Shown piece by piece: positions 11,790 to 23,949 of a stretch of 64,000 nt of DNA. Source of the DNA: Rhodamnia argentea (lineage: Eukaryota; Streptophyta; Magnoliopsida; Myrtales; Myrtaceae); assembly GCF_020921035.1 (NCBI RefSeq), contig NC_063152.1, positions 29,511,903 through 29,575,902 of the forward strand. Direction: 5' to 3'. Made by a program: the position numbers and the translations under genes. The notes beneath the pieces were generated by a model that saw nothing but the letters and a program-made list of their open reading frames with translations, had not been told where the DNA came from and made no database searches. Each line of letters begins with the position of its first letter. Position 1 is the stretch's first letter.

Positions 11790-12900
11790 TGTTTCTCAGG
11801 CCACCAACATGTCTCTCAAGTCACACTCCACCAAGAAAGATTCTGCATAAACCCAGATGAAAAATCAAACTCAATTCCAAGACACCACGAGTTTTCATGT
11901 TACTGCTCGGGACAAAATCTATCCCAGAGAGAGAAGGGAAGGGCCATAAGTAAAGAAACTTCACATGCCAGAAGGGAAAAAATGCTCGAGTTCTCGGGGA
12001 TCTGATGAATCTGCACAGAGATGAGTTGAGGAAAGGATTTTACAACTCACCCACCTGATCACTCTGGTCTTATTGCTAATGCAATTTTCCAAGATAAAGA
12101 TTCCTCTAGCAGGATGAACTCGTACGAGCATGTGATAGTTCAGCCGAGACTGACCAAATTGTGAGTGATCACCATATAAGCATGTATGACTTCAGCAGAA
12201 GAGGGAGATCTTCGTTCAAAAGCAAGGATTTTTCCTGCGCTTGATGGTTTTCTGCAGAACCAGCAAATGAACAGAATCACATGTAAGATCACGAAAATGG
12301 AAAAAGAAGAAGAAACAAAAACTAACCCAGAAAGGAGGAAAGAAAAAAAAGAAGATAGAAAGCCCAGAGTACCAACATAGATCGTTGCAAAAATCTCCAA
12401 CGTGACTAAAAGAAGGGAGACCAACAACAACTATGAATTCCCAAAAACTCGAAGCAACATACAGATAACAGAATCACCAGATAATCAACAAACACTGAAA
12501 GTCAAGCCATTACTGAAGTGGTTTTACGAAAATAAAAGGGGAGGGTCAATTCTTTTCCCTCTGCTCTTGCAGTTTTCACCACCTTTGGTAGACAGCAAGC
12601 AAGTCTCTTCCTAGTTTCAGCCTTTTTCACTTTGTTACTTCTCTGGTTCGGGTGCATGTAGAGAGAGAGAGAGAGAGAGAGTGAAAGAGAAAGAGAGAGA
12701 GTCCTGTGTAGTAAGAAGCGAGAAGGGGGCCTGTTTGATTTAGGTGCACTATCTGAAATGGTGTCTGTGACTTCTGAGTAGTTGCCATCAGCTGCTACAG
12801 GCCACAGGATCCCGGGAAAAAAGATTTTCTTTTTGTCATTTTTTAAATTTTTAGAAAAAGGGGGTCTTCCCAAAGGGAAATGAACTTTTTGTTGAAGGCC
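11776..12900 (-). promoter_or_regulatory. APRR2 5' UTR, leader intron and promoter region
   Basis: An acceptor-like TTTATGCAG precedes 11842, so the coding exon continues into a leader of about 67 nt and at least one 5' UTR intron lies further up. A (GA)n-type tract spans 12660-12700 (CT-rich in the transcript), a usual feature of a plant leader or core promoter. The exact non-coding exon(s) between about 12200 and 12800 were not resolved. ORFs here are low-complexity. Confidence 0.4.
11796..11810 (-). promoter_or_regulatory. Five-codon upstream ORF in the APRR2 leader
   Basis: The minus strand reads ATG TTG GTG GCC TGA, 20 bases before the main start region. It sits in the exon that begins after an acceptor-like TTTATGCAG at 11843. 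Together with the overlapping ORF it makes two upstream start codons in the last 70 nt of the leader. Confidence 0.5.
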
Positions 12901-13079
12901 TCCTTTCTAGGTGAATTTCTAAAGAATCCTGAAAAAAAAGTAGACAAAAAGTCTTACAGTAGCACGGTGAATGCTCAAAAGCATTTTTTTTTTGTGGAAT
13001 GCTGGTGGTCTGTCATGTTATCCTCATGCTTCTAATCATTATATGATCAAACATTGGTGCTGTTATAGTGATAATATTA

Positions 13080-13490
13080 GGAAAAATTTCAAATTAATAC
13101 ATCTATGACAAACTTACTCTCAACTAAATTTTCAACTACTAAAAATCCTAAATTGATACACCCAAGATAAATTTACCATAAATTAATTTTTTAACCACGA
13201 CAAAAATCCAAACTACCACCCTTGTGATAAATTTATCCTCCTTTAATTTTCGATAAATTGGATTAATGCTATGAAAAACACTCGATTGACACGTGATAAA
13301 CAAATGGTAAAAATTTCAAATTGATACATCCATCTACCGCCACGTATCTTCTAACTCGGTAATGTGATTGTAAAATTTAACAAAAACTAACATCGGGTAA
13401 ATTTGTCACAAATATGCTAATTTGGAATTTTTGAAAGTCGAAAATTTAATTTGGGTTAAATTTGTCATATTTGTACTAGTTTGAGGTTTT
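13080..13490. repeat. Family B minisatellite/foldback array, copy 1
   Basis: Tandem diverged units of the form 'aaattaatacatctatgacaa' and 'aaatccta/caaa' occur on the left. Inverted units of the form 'gtactagtttgaggtttttt' occur on the right, around a short core with 'acacgtgat'. The same units recur at 15.9, 50.1/54.4 and 56.9 kb. There is no ORF. It is a non-coding foldback repeat. Confidence 0.6.
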
Positions 13491-14914
13491 TTGTTTTATT
13501 AACCCTCCGAAATATAATGAAGTGTGTGTCTATATATATAGTTGAATCCGACGTGTTTAATTTGAACCCGTGCTCATTTTCTATTTGCAATATTCTCGCA
13601 TTTAATGACACGATGGCATCGATTCCTCAAATTTAATCACTATTGTCTTTTTTTTTTTTTTACGAATTCTACGTCTTGGGACATTATCATACTATCGTCT
13701 TAATTATAAGCTTTTGATTCTTCATGATGCACTGGTCTCCCAACTTTTTGGTCCCTACCCCTCGTTTCAGTTTGGAAAAGGCAACTCACGTGGTGATTAG
13801 TGATTAAAATATAATTTACTCTTATCCAACTAAGTCCGTGCTAAAACTTGTTTGCTTGGGATTAAGTTGGTAGTCGTTGATTGTATTTAAAGTTGAATTT
13901 ATAGGATGCTCTTGAGCGTATTTCCTTTACCGTGCATCGCCAATCAAGTAGGGTCTCGCGATCACTCTTTACTATTATTAATTATGAGATGTTTTCGAAC
14001 TTTATCCGAAAATGGAAAATGTGCCATCCTCTGATTTTGAAATGCTAACAATACTCGAATCGAGAAGTGATTTTTCATCTTTAATTAGTATTATTGGTGA
14101 TTAAAACAAATCTTCACAAGCACCGTAAAAGAACCATAGCAAGAAGGAGCCAATAATGTAGTTTTATTTTGGTTTTAAAAAAAGGGCCTAAACCGATTGT
14201 GCATTTTCCCGTTCAATTTATATATATAATATACATTTCAAAAACTTGCGATATTTTAAAAAGTTTCGAACATAATGCATAGAGAAGTGAAAAAACAAGT
14301 TTAAAAGAAATCTTTTCTTTTAGAATGTCGACATAAAAGGATCTTGATTACTGACAATAAATTACTCAGATTTAACTGATGTTACTGCTTAATTATTCTC
14401 ATTGTTTCTAAAATTGCGAAATGCGAAGTGTCTAAGAAAACATTTACTAAAATGTTATCGACTTAGTGAAATATGTCAAAATATGAACAATTTGCTTTTG
14501 ATCCACCGGGTTCAATTTGCACAAGATAGGTGCGCCACACAATAACAGTTTCTCCAAAAACGTAATCCTATGTAATAATGAAAAGCACACGAATGACATG
14601 TCATCCTGAGCAGGATAGGAGTCAAAAGTTGGGAACTTGGTATTATCACGTACCCCTTGTGACTCAATTACAATTCACAAGCATCCTAGTAAAGAATTTT
14701 CCGTGACATATTTATATGATTTGATAAAAGTAATTGGAAATATTTCGACCATTCTCTGTTGTATATTTAAGTCACCGATCTATTTTATAAATAAGACGAC
14801 GAAGCAGAGTTAATATATCGAACAAATAGATGAACGAATTGACGCCCTGTTTACAATTAGTGATATCGATTATCTTGCATGATCACGATCTTTTGATGAA
14901 GAAAAAAAAGTTTG
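13491..14914. other. Gene-free AT-rich spacer
   Basis: I see no ORF, RNA gene or well-defined repeat in this stretch. Confidence 0.45.
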
Positions 14915-15129
14915 TGAGAATTGCACAAATGGTCATCAACTTTTCATTCAATATGCAACGTCATTCTTAAGTTTTTTATTCAACTTGGTCCATGAACTAT
15001 TGGTATATATCCAATCTAATCTCTAAACTATATGAAAATGTTCAATGCCATCCTTTTGTTAATTCAAGTTAGCGGAATCTACTGATATGAGTTCCAATCT
15101 GTTAAGTTTATAACATGGCCAACAAAATA

Positions 15130-15835
15130 AATAGGAAAAATTATCAAAAAATCATAAAACTATTGCAATTATGCCAATTCAGTTCTAAACCTTTGGTTAT
15201 TTTTCAATTCAGTCCATTTTGAACAAAAATCATTGATGTAGATACCAACCGTCATACATAGCAATGTCCGTGCTGACTTTGACAATTTTCATGATTTAAA
15301 AAAAAAATTGAATTTTTTCTCTTTTTTTCATTCTTAGTTTTTGTTGTTTCACCGTGGTTGGCAAGGTCGGCCTCGCCGGCGATTGCGGTGGCAATGGTCG
15401 TGCCTCGCCTAGTGACTAGCAAGGCTTGAGCCTTCGCTGGAGACCATGAGGTCGAACCTCGTGGCCTTCGACCTTGTGACCTAGGGTAGGGACTAGGCGA
15501 GGCATGACTATTGGTGATGTTGACTTTGCCCAATGAAGGTGAGATCGAGCATCGCCGACCTCGTCGGCCATGATGAAAAACAGAAAATAAAAAGAGAAAA
15601 AAAATAAAATAACCATAATATAATCCATGAAATTTTATATAATTACAAATATTATCTATGTCGGTGCGGTGACGCCGTGTAAGACAACCAACGTTCGAGT
15701 CAGCAATTTTCAGCCGTAATTGACAGGATGGGCCGAATTGATAAATTGTCAAAAGGTTTAGAATTAAATTGGCCAAATTAAAAAGTTTATGACTAAACTA
15801 GATATTGCAATAGGTTTAGGTTTTCTTTTTTGGCA
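15130..15835. mobile_element. Foldback element family A, copy 2 (nested)
   Basis: The left arm (attgcaattatgccaattca) and the right arm (gactaaactagatattgcaa) are inverted. The interior has T-rich and A-rich flanks around a GC-rich core (about 15355-15570) built from gcctcg/cgaggc-type words. The antisense ORF at 15252-15776 is Arg/Ser-rich and arises from the core, with no known domain. Confidence 0.65.
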
Positions 15836-15869
15836 ATTTCCCAAAAATAAATGCCCATGGATTATCCAA

Positions 15870-16470
15870 GTACGATATTCATTTCAAATTTGGACACAAC
15901 AATCAACGTTGTCATTGGTTAATACCACAAAAAAATTCAAACTGATATACCTTATAAATTTACCCAAAATTAATTTTTTAACAACAAAAAATCCCAAACT
16001 AGTATACCAGTGATAAATTTAACCTTAGTTATTTTTTGTTAAATTTTACGATCAAATTACTAAGTTGGATGACATGTGATAGTTGACGGGTATACCACTT
16101 TAGGGTTTTTATTCTCTGTCGACACAAATGTACTAGTTTGAAGTTTTTCATGATAATAATACAATTTAACGGAAGCTAACAGAGAATATATTTATTACAA
16201 ATGTACCAGTTTGAGGTTTTTAGTGGTCAAAAAATTAATTTGAGGTATATTTGTCACAAGTGTACTAATTTTGGATTTCCCATGGTTAAAATATTATTTT
16301 TGGGTAAATTTATCAAAATTATACTAATTTGAGATTTTTCGTGGTTAAAAAATTAGTTTTTGATATACTTATCACAAGTGTACCAATTTGACATTTTTCA
16401 TGGTTAAAAAATTAGTTTGAAGTAAATTTGTCATGAGTGTACCAGTTAGGGCTTTTCGTGGTATTAATCC
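15870..16470. repeat. Family B foldback array, copy 2 (nested)
   Basis: Inverted tandem units: the left side has 'accacaaaaaaattcaaact' and the right side has several 'gtaccaatttgacatttttc' type units. The core carries 'gatcaaattactaagttgga'. It is non-coding and AT-rich. Confidence 0.65.
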
Positions 16471-16748
16471 CACAATGATAGACATGTTAATGTCCTAATT
16501 TTCTTTTTCCTTTTCTAAAGTGGATGAAATTAAAAACATGAACATATTGACTAATCATTTATAACAATCCAAATCAATATATAATAGTCAACGTCATAAA
16601 ATAATGTTTGATTTGTAGGTTGAACATACAAAATGATTACAATGAACATTCACCAATAGTTTGAATCACACTGAACAAATTAAGGGTCTAAGGACGAGAT
16701 TGTTTATTGGACAAAAGTTCATGGACCATTTGCGTCATTCTCCAAAAA

Positions 16749-18100
16749 TGTTTTGCACTTTTAAGTGTATAGATCACATTCAGTAAGTGAAGCAAATAAG
16801 TTCAATAACATGTGTTCACGTTATAGTCGGTCGGTCGGTCGGTCTATCACAAGGTAATCATGTATTGGGCTCATATAGATCACTTTCGCACGAAGTGGTA
16901 ACAAATTGCATACGCATAAATTGCTTATCCAGCGGGGAATTTCTGAAATTACTAAAAAATTACATGACTGCAAGTTCAAGTCATAGCAATGTCATTATCT
17001 AAGCGATTGGCTTCAAATTCAAGTAACGTGATAAGGGGGTAGATCACTATCCGTTACCAGTGGCGCCTCAAATTTGAAATTTCTTTCTACAGGATAAGGA
17101 CCCATTTTCACCTTCATGTGACCCTCGTGGAAAAAAAGTACATGCTCGATATTATCTCAATGCTTCCACAAAATCAAAACTATATTTTTAAATATTGAGA
17201 TGCGAGCTGCTAAGTATAGTAAATTCATATGCTGAAAGTAGTCTTAGTTTAACGGCGAATCGGGATAAACTTTTGTATCTCGATTTCTCTTTCTCGCTTT
17301 TATTCTTTGCTTCATTGTGATTGTGCACCGAATCCTAACAATTTTTTCGGGTCCTATGTATCTCCAAGTTCAAAGGACAAATGATTCCATGCATTACGTG
17401 TTGAAGTTTGTTTGTAAAACAAATAAAAAAGTTGTCTTTTCAATCCCACATAAGATGGGAAGAAGAGCACAAGTCTCTTTATTAGATGGCTATTATGATC
17501 TTTCAAATTAAAGAAATGGGCAAGTAGGCTAGACCTTACTATACCCGCACGTATGGGTGCACAATTATTAAATGCACTTAGCACTTTGCATGCTTACGCA
17601 CCATGGACGAAAATAAGCCTTAATCAAATTTTTTTATTTCAAAATAAATTTTTTTATAATTATATTTCATTATTTTTTTTATTGTGACTGCTTGGATATG
17701 AACAGTTGGGTCCAAACGGTGATTATCACACATGAATGGTTGTGTCCGAACGGCTGTTATCAAATACGAACGATCAAGTCCGAATTGTAATTTTTCGGAC
17801 ATGAATAGGTGCATTCATATATGAGCAGTTTGGATATCAAGATGTGTGTTCTATTAGTATTATATAATGGTCAATTCTATTCAATTTCAATTGGTTACTT
17901 TCATTTTTTTCGTTTTTTTAAAAAAAGAAGAGAGACAATCATCTTTCAATTGTTTCGCAGAGAGTTTTAAGAGATTTATTGAAATTGCTATCTAGTATTC
18001 TCATCGTATGAAGGGAATTTGCCAGAAACTTATAACAACTTTGTAGGACAAATTGATTATAAAAGAAAATGATTACACACCTCAAAATCCGATTAAATCG
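16749..18100. other. Gene-free spacer
   Basis: Contains a short (ggtc)n tract near 16827-16843 and two diverged tandem phrases near 17700-17820 (tgaacagttgggtccaaacg and relatives). No gene or RNA could be supported. Confidence 0.45.
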
Positions 18101-18118
18101 TTACTATATTTCCTCCTA

Positions 18119-18535
18119 TTATTTTCCAACATTATGAACCGTAAAACCTGTGAACTGCCTTTTCTCCCGTATGCAGTTCCACGTGCTGCTTTGCCGAATG
18201 AACGAAGCCCCCACGATTCTATCAGGGAAAGTCTCCACCAGAATATCCAATGCATGCCCAGGATTCAACAGGAACAGATTACTCTTCTTGCGTCCCCTGT
18301 GGCCTGTGCCGTCTGATGAAATGCCTGGCGTTTGACGGCAAAAATGGAAGACAATACATAAGATTCTGCAGCAGCGACCTTTGTCAAGGCATCCTCTGCG
18401 TGATCTTGTTCTTCCCTTTTGCTGGGGGTCTCTGCATCCTCTCCTGTTTATCCATGCACGGCAGAAAGTAAGATCATAATTGCATGGATCGCAAAAGCAT
18501 GACGAAAAGACCTGCCTGGGCTCTGTCATTGTCAT
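18119..18535 (-). CDS. Unassigned ORF (138 codons, doubtful)
   Basis: An open frame of 138 codons lies in a locally GC-balanced island within AT-rich DNA. The C-terminal half reads like ordinary protein (HRGRKKSNLFLLNPGHALDI and onward), but I cannot place it in a family. Plus-strand frames are also partly open, so it may be a decayed exon or chance. No TATA box, splice partner or paralogue is seen nearby. Confidence 0.15.
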   Translation of the reverse strand: MTMTEPRQVFSSCFCDPCNYDLTFCRAWINRRGCRDPQQKGRTRSRRGCLDKGRCCRILCIVFHFCRQTPGISSDGTGHRGRKKSNLFLLNPGHALDILVETFPDRIVGASFIRQSSTWNCIREKRQFTGFTVHNVGK

Positions 18536-18539
18536 GCAA

Positions 18540-19140
18540 TTATAGCTTTCTAAGTTTCCTTTGTGGATAAAGAGTGCTTCTTTGAAACTCGCTTTAGTCT
18601 TATTGAACGTGTTTTCGCAACTTAAAAGAAAAATTAATACGTGAAAGTCATAATTTTTGTACGACGTTTATTTTAATATTAAAATTTTTTGACGGATCAT
18701 TTCCGTGCTGCTTAAGTATAAAAAATTATAAAAAAAAAGTGATCATGTAAGTGCCAAATTTGACCTCCGATGTTAATACGTGGCAATATTTTAATATTTT
18801 TTTGACCGATGTGGCTTGGAGGAGCTCCGAGTCGCATTAATAGCCCTAAACGATGCCGTTCAACAAGTTTGTCCCAAATTTAAACATTAATTCAAACAAA
18901 TCAAGTCATTTCTCCTTTTTTTAAACCCTAATTCGGGACTATTACTCCTGGAGTTGGCCACAGAGAAACCAGGTAGGGTTGAACTAAGACTTGGTGAAGC
19001 CAAGCACGAATCAACCTGCCTTCTGATTCAGCCAACAACTGCAAGGGCATGATAGAGGGACTCAGGAAGGCACGCCCGGACATCGAATAGAGGCACGGTG
19101 AAGGCCATCAAGAGGAAGAGGCTTGCGCGTCGATCAGCTT
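18540..19140. other. Gene-free spacer
   Basis: No gene is visible. The segment has AT-rich text and an 'aaaccctaattcgggac' phrase that could be a decayed leader sequence. Confidence 0.35.
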
Positions 19141-19144
19141 CTGG

Positions 19145-19757
19145 AGGGAAAAATTGTCAACAAAGTCCTAAACCTATTGCATTAGTATCAATTCAGTTCT
19201 AAACTTTTTTTTTATGCCAATTCAGTCCTAAACCTTTTATTAGTGCCAATTCAGTCCTAAACCTTTTATAATATTACCAATTTAGTCCTAAAAATTTTGT
19301 ATTTATGCCAATTGAGTTGATTCGGTCAATTTTGATTGGAAATCACTAGCATGGACGTCAATTATCCTACGTGGCACGGTTAGCGCTAATGTGGATATTT
19401 TTTAATATTTTAAATAATTTTTTTAAAAAAAATTGAAAAAAATGCTTAAAAATTATTCAAAATATTAAAAAATTGTCCAAGTTAGCGCTAGCCGTGCCCT
19501 ATAGGACAATCGATGTCCACGTCAGCGATTTTTGATCAAAATTGGCCAGATTAACTCAATCGGTATAAATATAAAAGATTTATGACTGAATTTGCAACAA
19601 TACATAATGTTTAGGATTGAATTAGCATCAATAAAAGGTTTAGGACTTAATTGACACCAATGCAAAATGTTTAGGACTGAATTGGCATCAAAAAAATATT
19701 TAGGACTGAATTGGCACTAATGCAATAGGTTTAGGACTTTTTTGACACTTATCCCGC
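19145..19757. mobile_element. Foldback element family A, copy 3 (best preserved arms)
   Basis: Both arms are made of several copies of a unit of about 25-35 bp. The left arm repeats 'cctaaaccttttattagtgc' style units. The right arm repeats the inverse 'ggtttaggactgaattggca'. The ends are nearly perfect inverses (gtcctaaacctattgcatta against taatgcaataggtttaggac). The GC-rich core is absent here; an AT-rich centre (about 19395-19480) is flanked by inverted blocks containing acgtggcacggttagcgcta. This is the simplest form of the family. Confidence 0.8.
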
Positions 19758-21860
19758 TTCCGGAGACCCTTTTTTTTTGTTTGATGGAGTTTTTTGTGGT
19801 GTTCGAGAGGGTAGTGAAAATGGGATCTGTGAGAAAGATTGGGGATTTACGTTCCAAAAATTAAAGAATTGATTCCGACGGGTAAATTGTGAGTTTTAGC
19901 CCGAAAATTTGACTGAAGCCTGCGGTGCCTAATTTCCCCCTCTAAGTCAAATAAACGTGGAGATCGGACCGACCACATATCAGGATCTTAAACTTTTTCG
20001 ATGGATTGACATGAGGCTTCAGTGCAATAATTCCGAAGACCCAATTGTCCTGCCTTTGTATATTCAAAGTCAAAGATAAAAGTGTGGCTAAGAAGAGAAG
20101 CTCCTGCCCAGATTTTCACGCCAATTCAAAAGTCCCAAGTTGAATAGGAATTGGCCCTCTCTGTCAATTCGAAATTGCCACAATCTACTCTATCATGACA
20201 ATTCATAGATTCATCACTACATTTTTCCTCTAGTTTCAAAAGGACTTCCCCGCATTTTTTTTATTGGTCTATCCTATGTCGAACTTTCTATTCTCTCTCC
20301 GACTTTTATTCTGTCTCTTTGTGGAACGTAAAAGTCGAACCCTATACTTATGATATTAGCGTTCTCATCCTCAAAATTTTTTTACCAGCCCGACATGGGC
20401 ACTTGTCTATTATGGTCGAAGCAACATTGGATGAGGCAAGGGGCCCTTGGTGGTTCACATCATGAGCTGTTTCACATCTTTGCCACGTAATTTTGAGTAA
20501 AGTGGCACAATGATTGATTTGGCAATCCCCCACTGCCAATATTTTTCGAGCAACAAATTTTTTTTGAGAAATGATATAAAAAAAATATCAGCATAACAAT
20601 TATTTTTCTGACAATTAACGTTATCTTTTGCAAGAAGAACAACCTGTATTTCTCCCGTGTAACTGTTAGGTCTAAACTTGTTGGTAATCCGGGTTCTAAT
20701 ACCAGTATTTAGTGGTCTTATGCCTCTCTCATCCTAAAAGCTAGCTCAAAAGTTGAGACTTTTCCTCATTTATAAACTAACCATCATCTCCTTCTACAAC
20801 AGATGTGGGACAATCCCAATAGCTTTATCATTACGTTGAACCTTAAAAAAACCAAAAATACAAAGGTTACATATGGGGTAACTTGATTTAAGTTTATCCC
20901 TTGCATATTTTCTTCTTCTTTCTTTCTTTTTTTCCACTTAGGATGAAATTGGTGATTTTTTTTTTCCCAAAAGAGTAGTTTTTTAGCTAACTAATTATTG
21001 TGTTGAAGAGTTGCGTATGTTTGTGTTTTGTACCAGGAAACCGTTATCCTAAAAATAATCTTAGCGCAAGAGGGAAGAGAACCATCCATTAGTTTTAATG
21101 AATGCACGTGGTTTAATTAAAATTTTAATACATGCCGCCGTAATTCGTGTATTTTAATTGCTTAACTTTCGTTTTATTTGGTGAATCTAATAGTTCTATT
21201 ATTTTTTATTTATTTTGTACTAATTATAAAATGAAAGTTCAGCAGTTCAATAAACAGACTATGACGTAATGATATATATTCATGTATTAACTATACAAAA
21301 TGCATTCATTAAAACTAGTCGATGATTCTCTTCACTCTTGCTTGTGCCTAGGATGGTTTCATACTAAAAAAATAGAAGGAAAGATTCAAATGTATAAGTA
21401 GTTTAGGCAATAATTAGTTCACTATTTGTCAATAAATAATTTTTTTTTCGGAAAAAAGGGTCACAAGTTTCGTCGTAAATGGAAGGAAACCAAAAATATA
21501 AGAAAATGCAGTCAATGACCTTAAATCAAGAGCGACCCAATATTTGATATTAGTCTTCGCAACTGAAATATTTTACGATCTATTGGTATGCTAAAGTAGC
21601 CAGGAAGGGATATATAATATCGTCTACTGAAAGTAAAAAGGTGTCTCCAACCATATCCGGTGTGGAAAAAGCGTGAACCTTATTGGAATTACAACAATTA
21701 TCAATTGAACTCCGCTAAATGTAATTAAAGACGCGTGAATCTACTAATTTATTGATAAATCACAAATCACATTGTGACAGAAGAATTGATTTGGTATTAA
21801 TAATTGGGTTTATATACAACATGAGGAAGAAAGTACCTATAGGCAGGCTAACTGTGAGAA
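19758..21860. other. Spacer with one dispersed repeat
   Basis: There is no gene. At about 20640-20835 is a stretch ending in 'gatgtgggacaatcccaat', with 'gcctctctcatcctaaaagc' before it. It resembles a widely dispersed plant repeat I associate with LTRs or TRIM elements (low certainty). The remainder is AT-rich and featureless. Confidence 0.4.
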
Positions 21861-21861
21861 A

Positions 21862-22618
21862 GTGTCGAAAAAGTAATAAACCTATTGTCTTTGTGTCAAT
21901 TTAGTCATAAACCTTTTAATAGTGCCATTTTAGTCTTAAACATTTTGATCTAGAGCCAATTCAGTCTTTTCAGCTAATTTTGGCCAAATTTTATTGACAT
22001 GGACGACGGTTAATTCACATGGCACGGTTGGCGGTGACGTGGACGATGTTTATTGATTTTCATTTTTTCATTCTTTTTGTTTCTGTCTTTTTTTACTCTT
22101 TCTTTTTTTTTTTTCTTCTTTCCCCGATGGCTACAAGGGCGGACACTCGCGAGGCCGGGTGTCGCATGGGCCGAGACGAGCCCGGTGAGGTTGCCCTGGT
22201 GTAGGCAACGCCCGGCCTCACCCGATCCGGCGAGGGCGGCCTTGCCGACGTTCGCCCTCGCCCCAACTAGGTTGACCGTCGTTGTGATGGAGAGTGCCAG
22301 CCTTGCTCGGGTGAGGCTAGCCCTCTCTGGCCATCGGGATAGAGGGAGAAAAAAAAAGAAAGCAGAAAAAAAGACAAAAACAAAAAGAAAGGAAAAAAAA
22401 AAGCAAGAAAAATAAATAAATAATAATTATTAAAATATTAACAAATACTTTTTATGTCAACGCCGATCGTGTCACGTAGGCCAGTCGACGTCCATATCAG
22501 CAATTTCCGGTCAAAATTGGCCGGAATGACTAAATTGACTTTAGGTCAAAAGGTTTAGAACTTATAACTAAATTGGTATCAATACAATAAGTTTAGGACT
22601 TTTCCGATACTTTTTCCG
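21862..22618. mobile_element. Foldback element family A, copy 4
   Basis: The left arm (tcgaaaaagtaataaaccta) mirrors the right arm (ataagtttaggacttttccg). The interior carries 'cacatggcacggttggcggt', a T-rich stretch, a GC-rich core at about 22125-22345, an A-rich stretch, then the inverse block 'cgatcgtgtcacgtaggcca'. ORFs in the core (22019-22415) are Arg/Pro-rich readings of low-complexity sequence. Confidence 0.75.
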
Positions 22619-23284
22619 GCTAATTAGTGTTACTCGAAAGGTAAAATTTTATAGTAGGACAAAATTCAACAGGTGGAGATTCGAGGGATTAACATTTAAT
22701 AGAAAAATAAACCTTTCTATGATTGTTTTGTGATCCTTAGGCTTTATCAAAAAGGTGTCAACAGTCACTTGATGAAGTATTATCTCAATGATAGAAGACT
22801 CAAACTCAACATGCAGATGAGACAAGCAAAGCTTATTCTCAAACTTTTTATTTTATTTTATAATTTTTGTTGTTGAAGACTTAGTGGGGGGAGCCCCACG
22901 GTATTATTATATAGACCTTTGTCTGCTAAATTGTCTGAAGAAAAGCCATCATTTTCAATCTTGAACCAGCTCTTGTCTACAAACCCAATTATTTTTTTTT
23001 TCTGTAAGTCCATGTCTCATTTCGGATGAATAATGAGATTACACGATTTGTTCATCATTTGGGCCGCCCACACTTTTTGATCTGCATTAATCATCTTTTT
23101 GCCTTATGATTGAGAACCACAAATTGCTTAATCATGACACGTCTAGCATTAGTTTTGCATATCAAACATGATAGGCATATTCCTCTCTCTCTTCTCTCGT
23201 GAAGGCCTACTAGTGCCAAGCACAGTGTCTTTGAAACTAGAGGTATGTCATTGACAAGTCGGTTAAAAAATATTGTGCAAAGAA
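22619..23284. other. Gene-free spacer
   Basis: I see no gene, RNA or clear repeat. Confidence 0.4.
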
Positions 23285-23700
23285 CAGGTCGACAACGTAG
23301 GAGTCAAAGCTCCGATGATTCACCCCAGGCGCGGGACGCTATTATATGATCCTACTTGATAGTACCCATTTGAAGATGACATGGAGTCTCTCTTCTCTAC
23401 AATCACATCCCTAAGTTGAGAGAAAATATTGTTTTTCTCTTCATCCTAAGGAATACCCCTGAATTTTACGTCATAGAATTCAAACGAAACAGTTTAAGGA
23501 CTTTACTCAAGTCCAATGTCATTGTATGAGCACACAGGATCATTTTGATGCCAGTTCCAGCAAACTCATTGCTACAAAACCCTAATCCTGACCACCAACT
23601 ACCATACCCGGATAGGAAAGTTGAAACTTCAACAAGATTCTTGACGTGCAACTGACTAGACACGTACTGTCTCCCTACGCTTTCAGCTTCCACTTTTGGA
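23285..23700. repeat. Dispersed repeat, copy 1 (partner at 43430-43690)
   Basis: Shared ordered phrases with 43430-43690 include 'gatgattcaccccaggcgcg'/'gatgactcaccctaagcgcg', 'ctaagttgagagaa', 'gaattttac' and 'taaggac'. The ORF on the minus strand (23466-23693) lies in the repeat and has no recognised domain. Confidence 0.45.
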
Positions 23701-23949
23701 GATTAGGTGAACACAGAACTAGTGAAGGAGGTTGAACTCAGAAAAGTGCAATGCAAGTGCGTTTTTCCTCCAATGTCTATCTTAATCGATGAGCACAAAA
23801 ACATTGAAAAATCATCATATGAGACCAACCCGAACCAGAAGACCTACGTGAGTAATTAGGGCACAAGAGAAAACAGATGCAGAAAATTGTAAATGACGCC
23901 AAAAAATAGCTGATTATGTATTGTCAGTTCCGAGTTTGCAGAAGGATAA

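Larger units (their letters stand above)
14915..16748. mobile_element. Family C foldback element with two nested repeats
   Basis: The left end near 14927-15070 (acaaatggtcatcaactttt ... ggtccatgaact) is matched by an inverted end near 16670-16745 (aaaagttcatggaccattt ... gcgtcattctcc). Between the two ends lie a complete family A foldback element (15130-15835) and a family B array (15870-16470). The order implies that the outer element was already present when the inner ones arrived. It is non-coding. Confidence 0.5.

Noticed and set aside
16825-16845. (ggtc)n stretch considered as part of a tRNA-like or structured RNA
   Set aside because: There is no cloverleaf, anticodon arm or CCA-side pairing around it. 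It is a short microsatellite.
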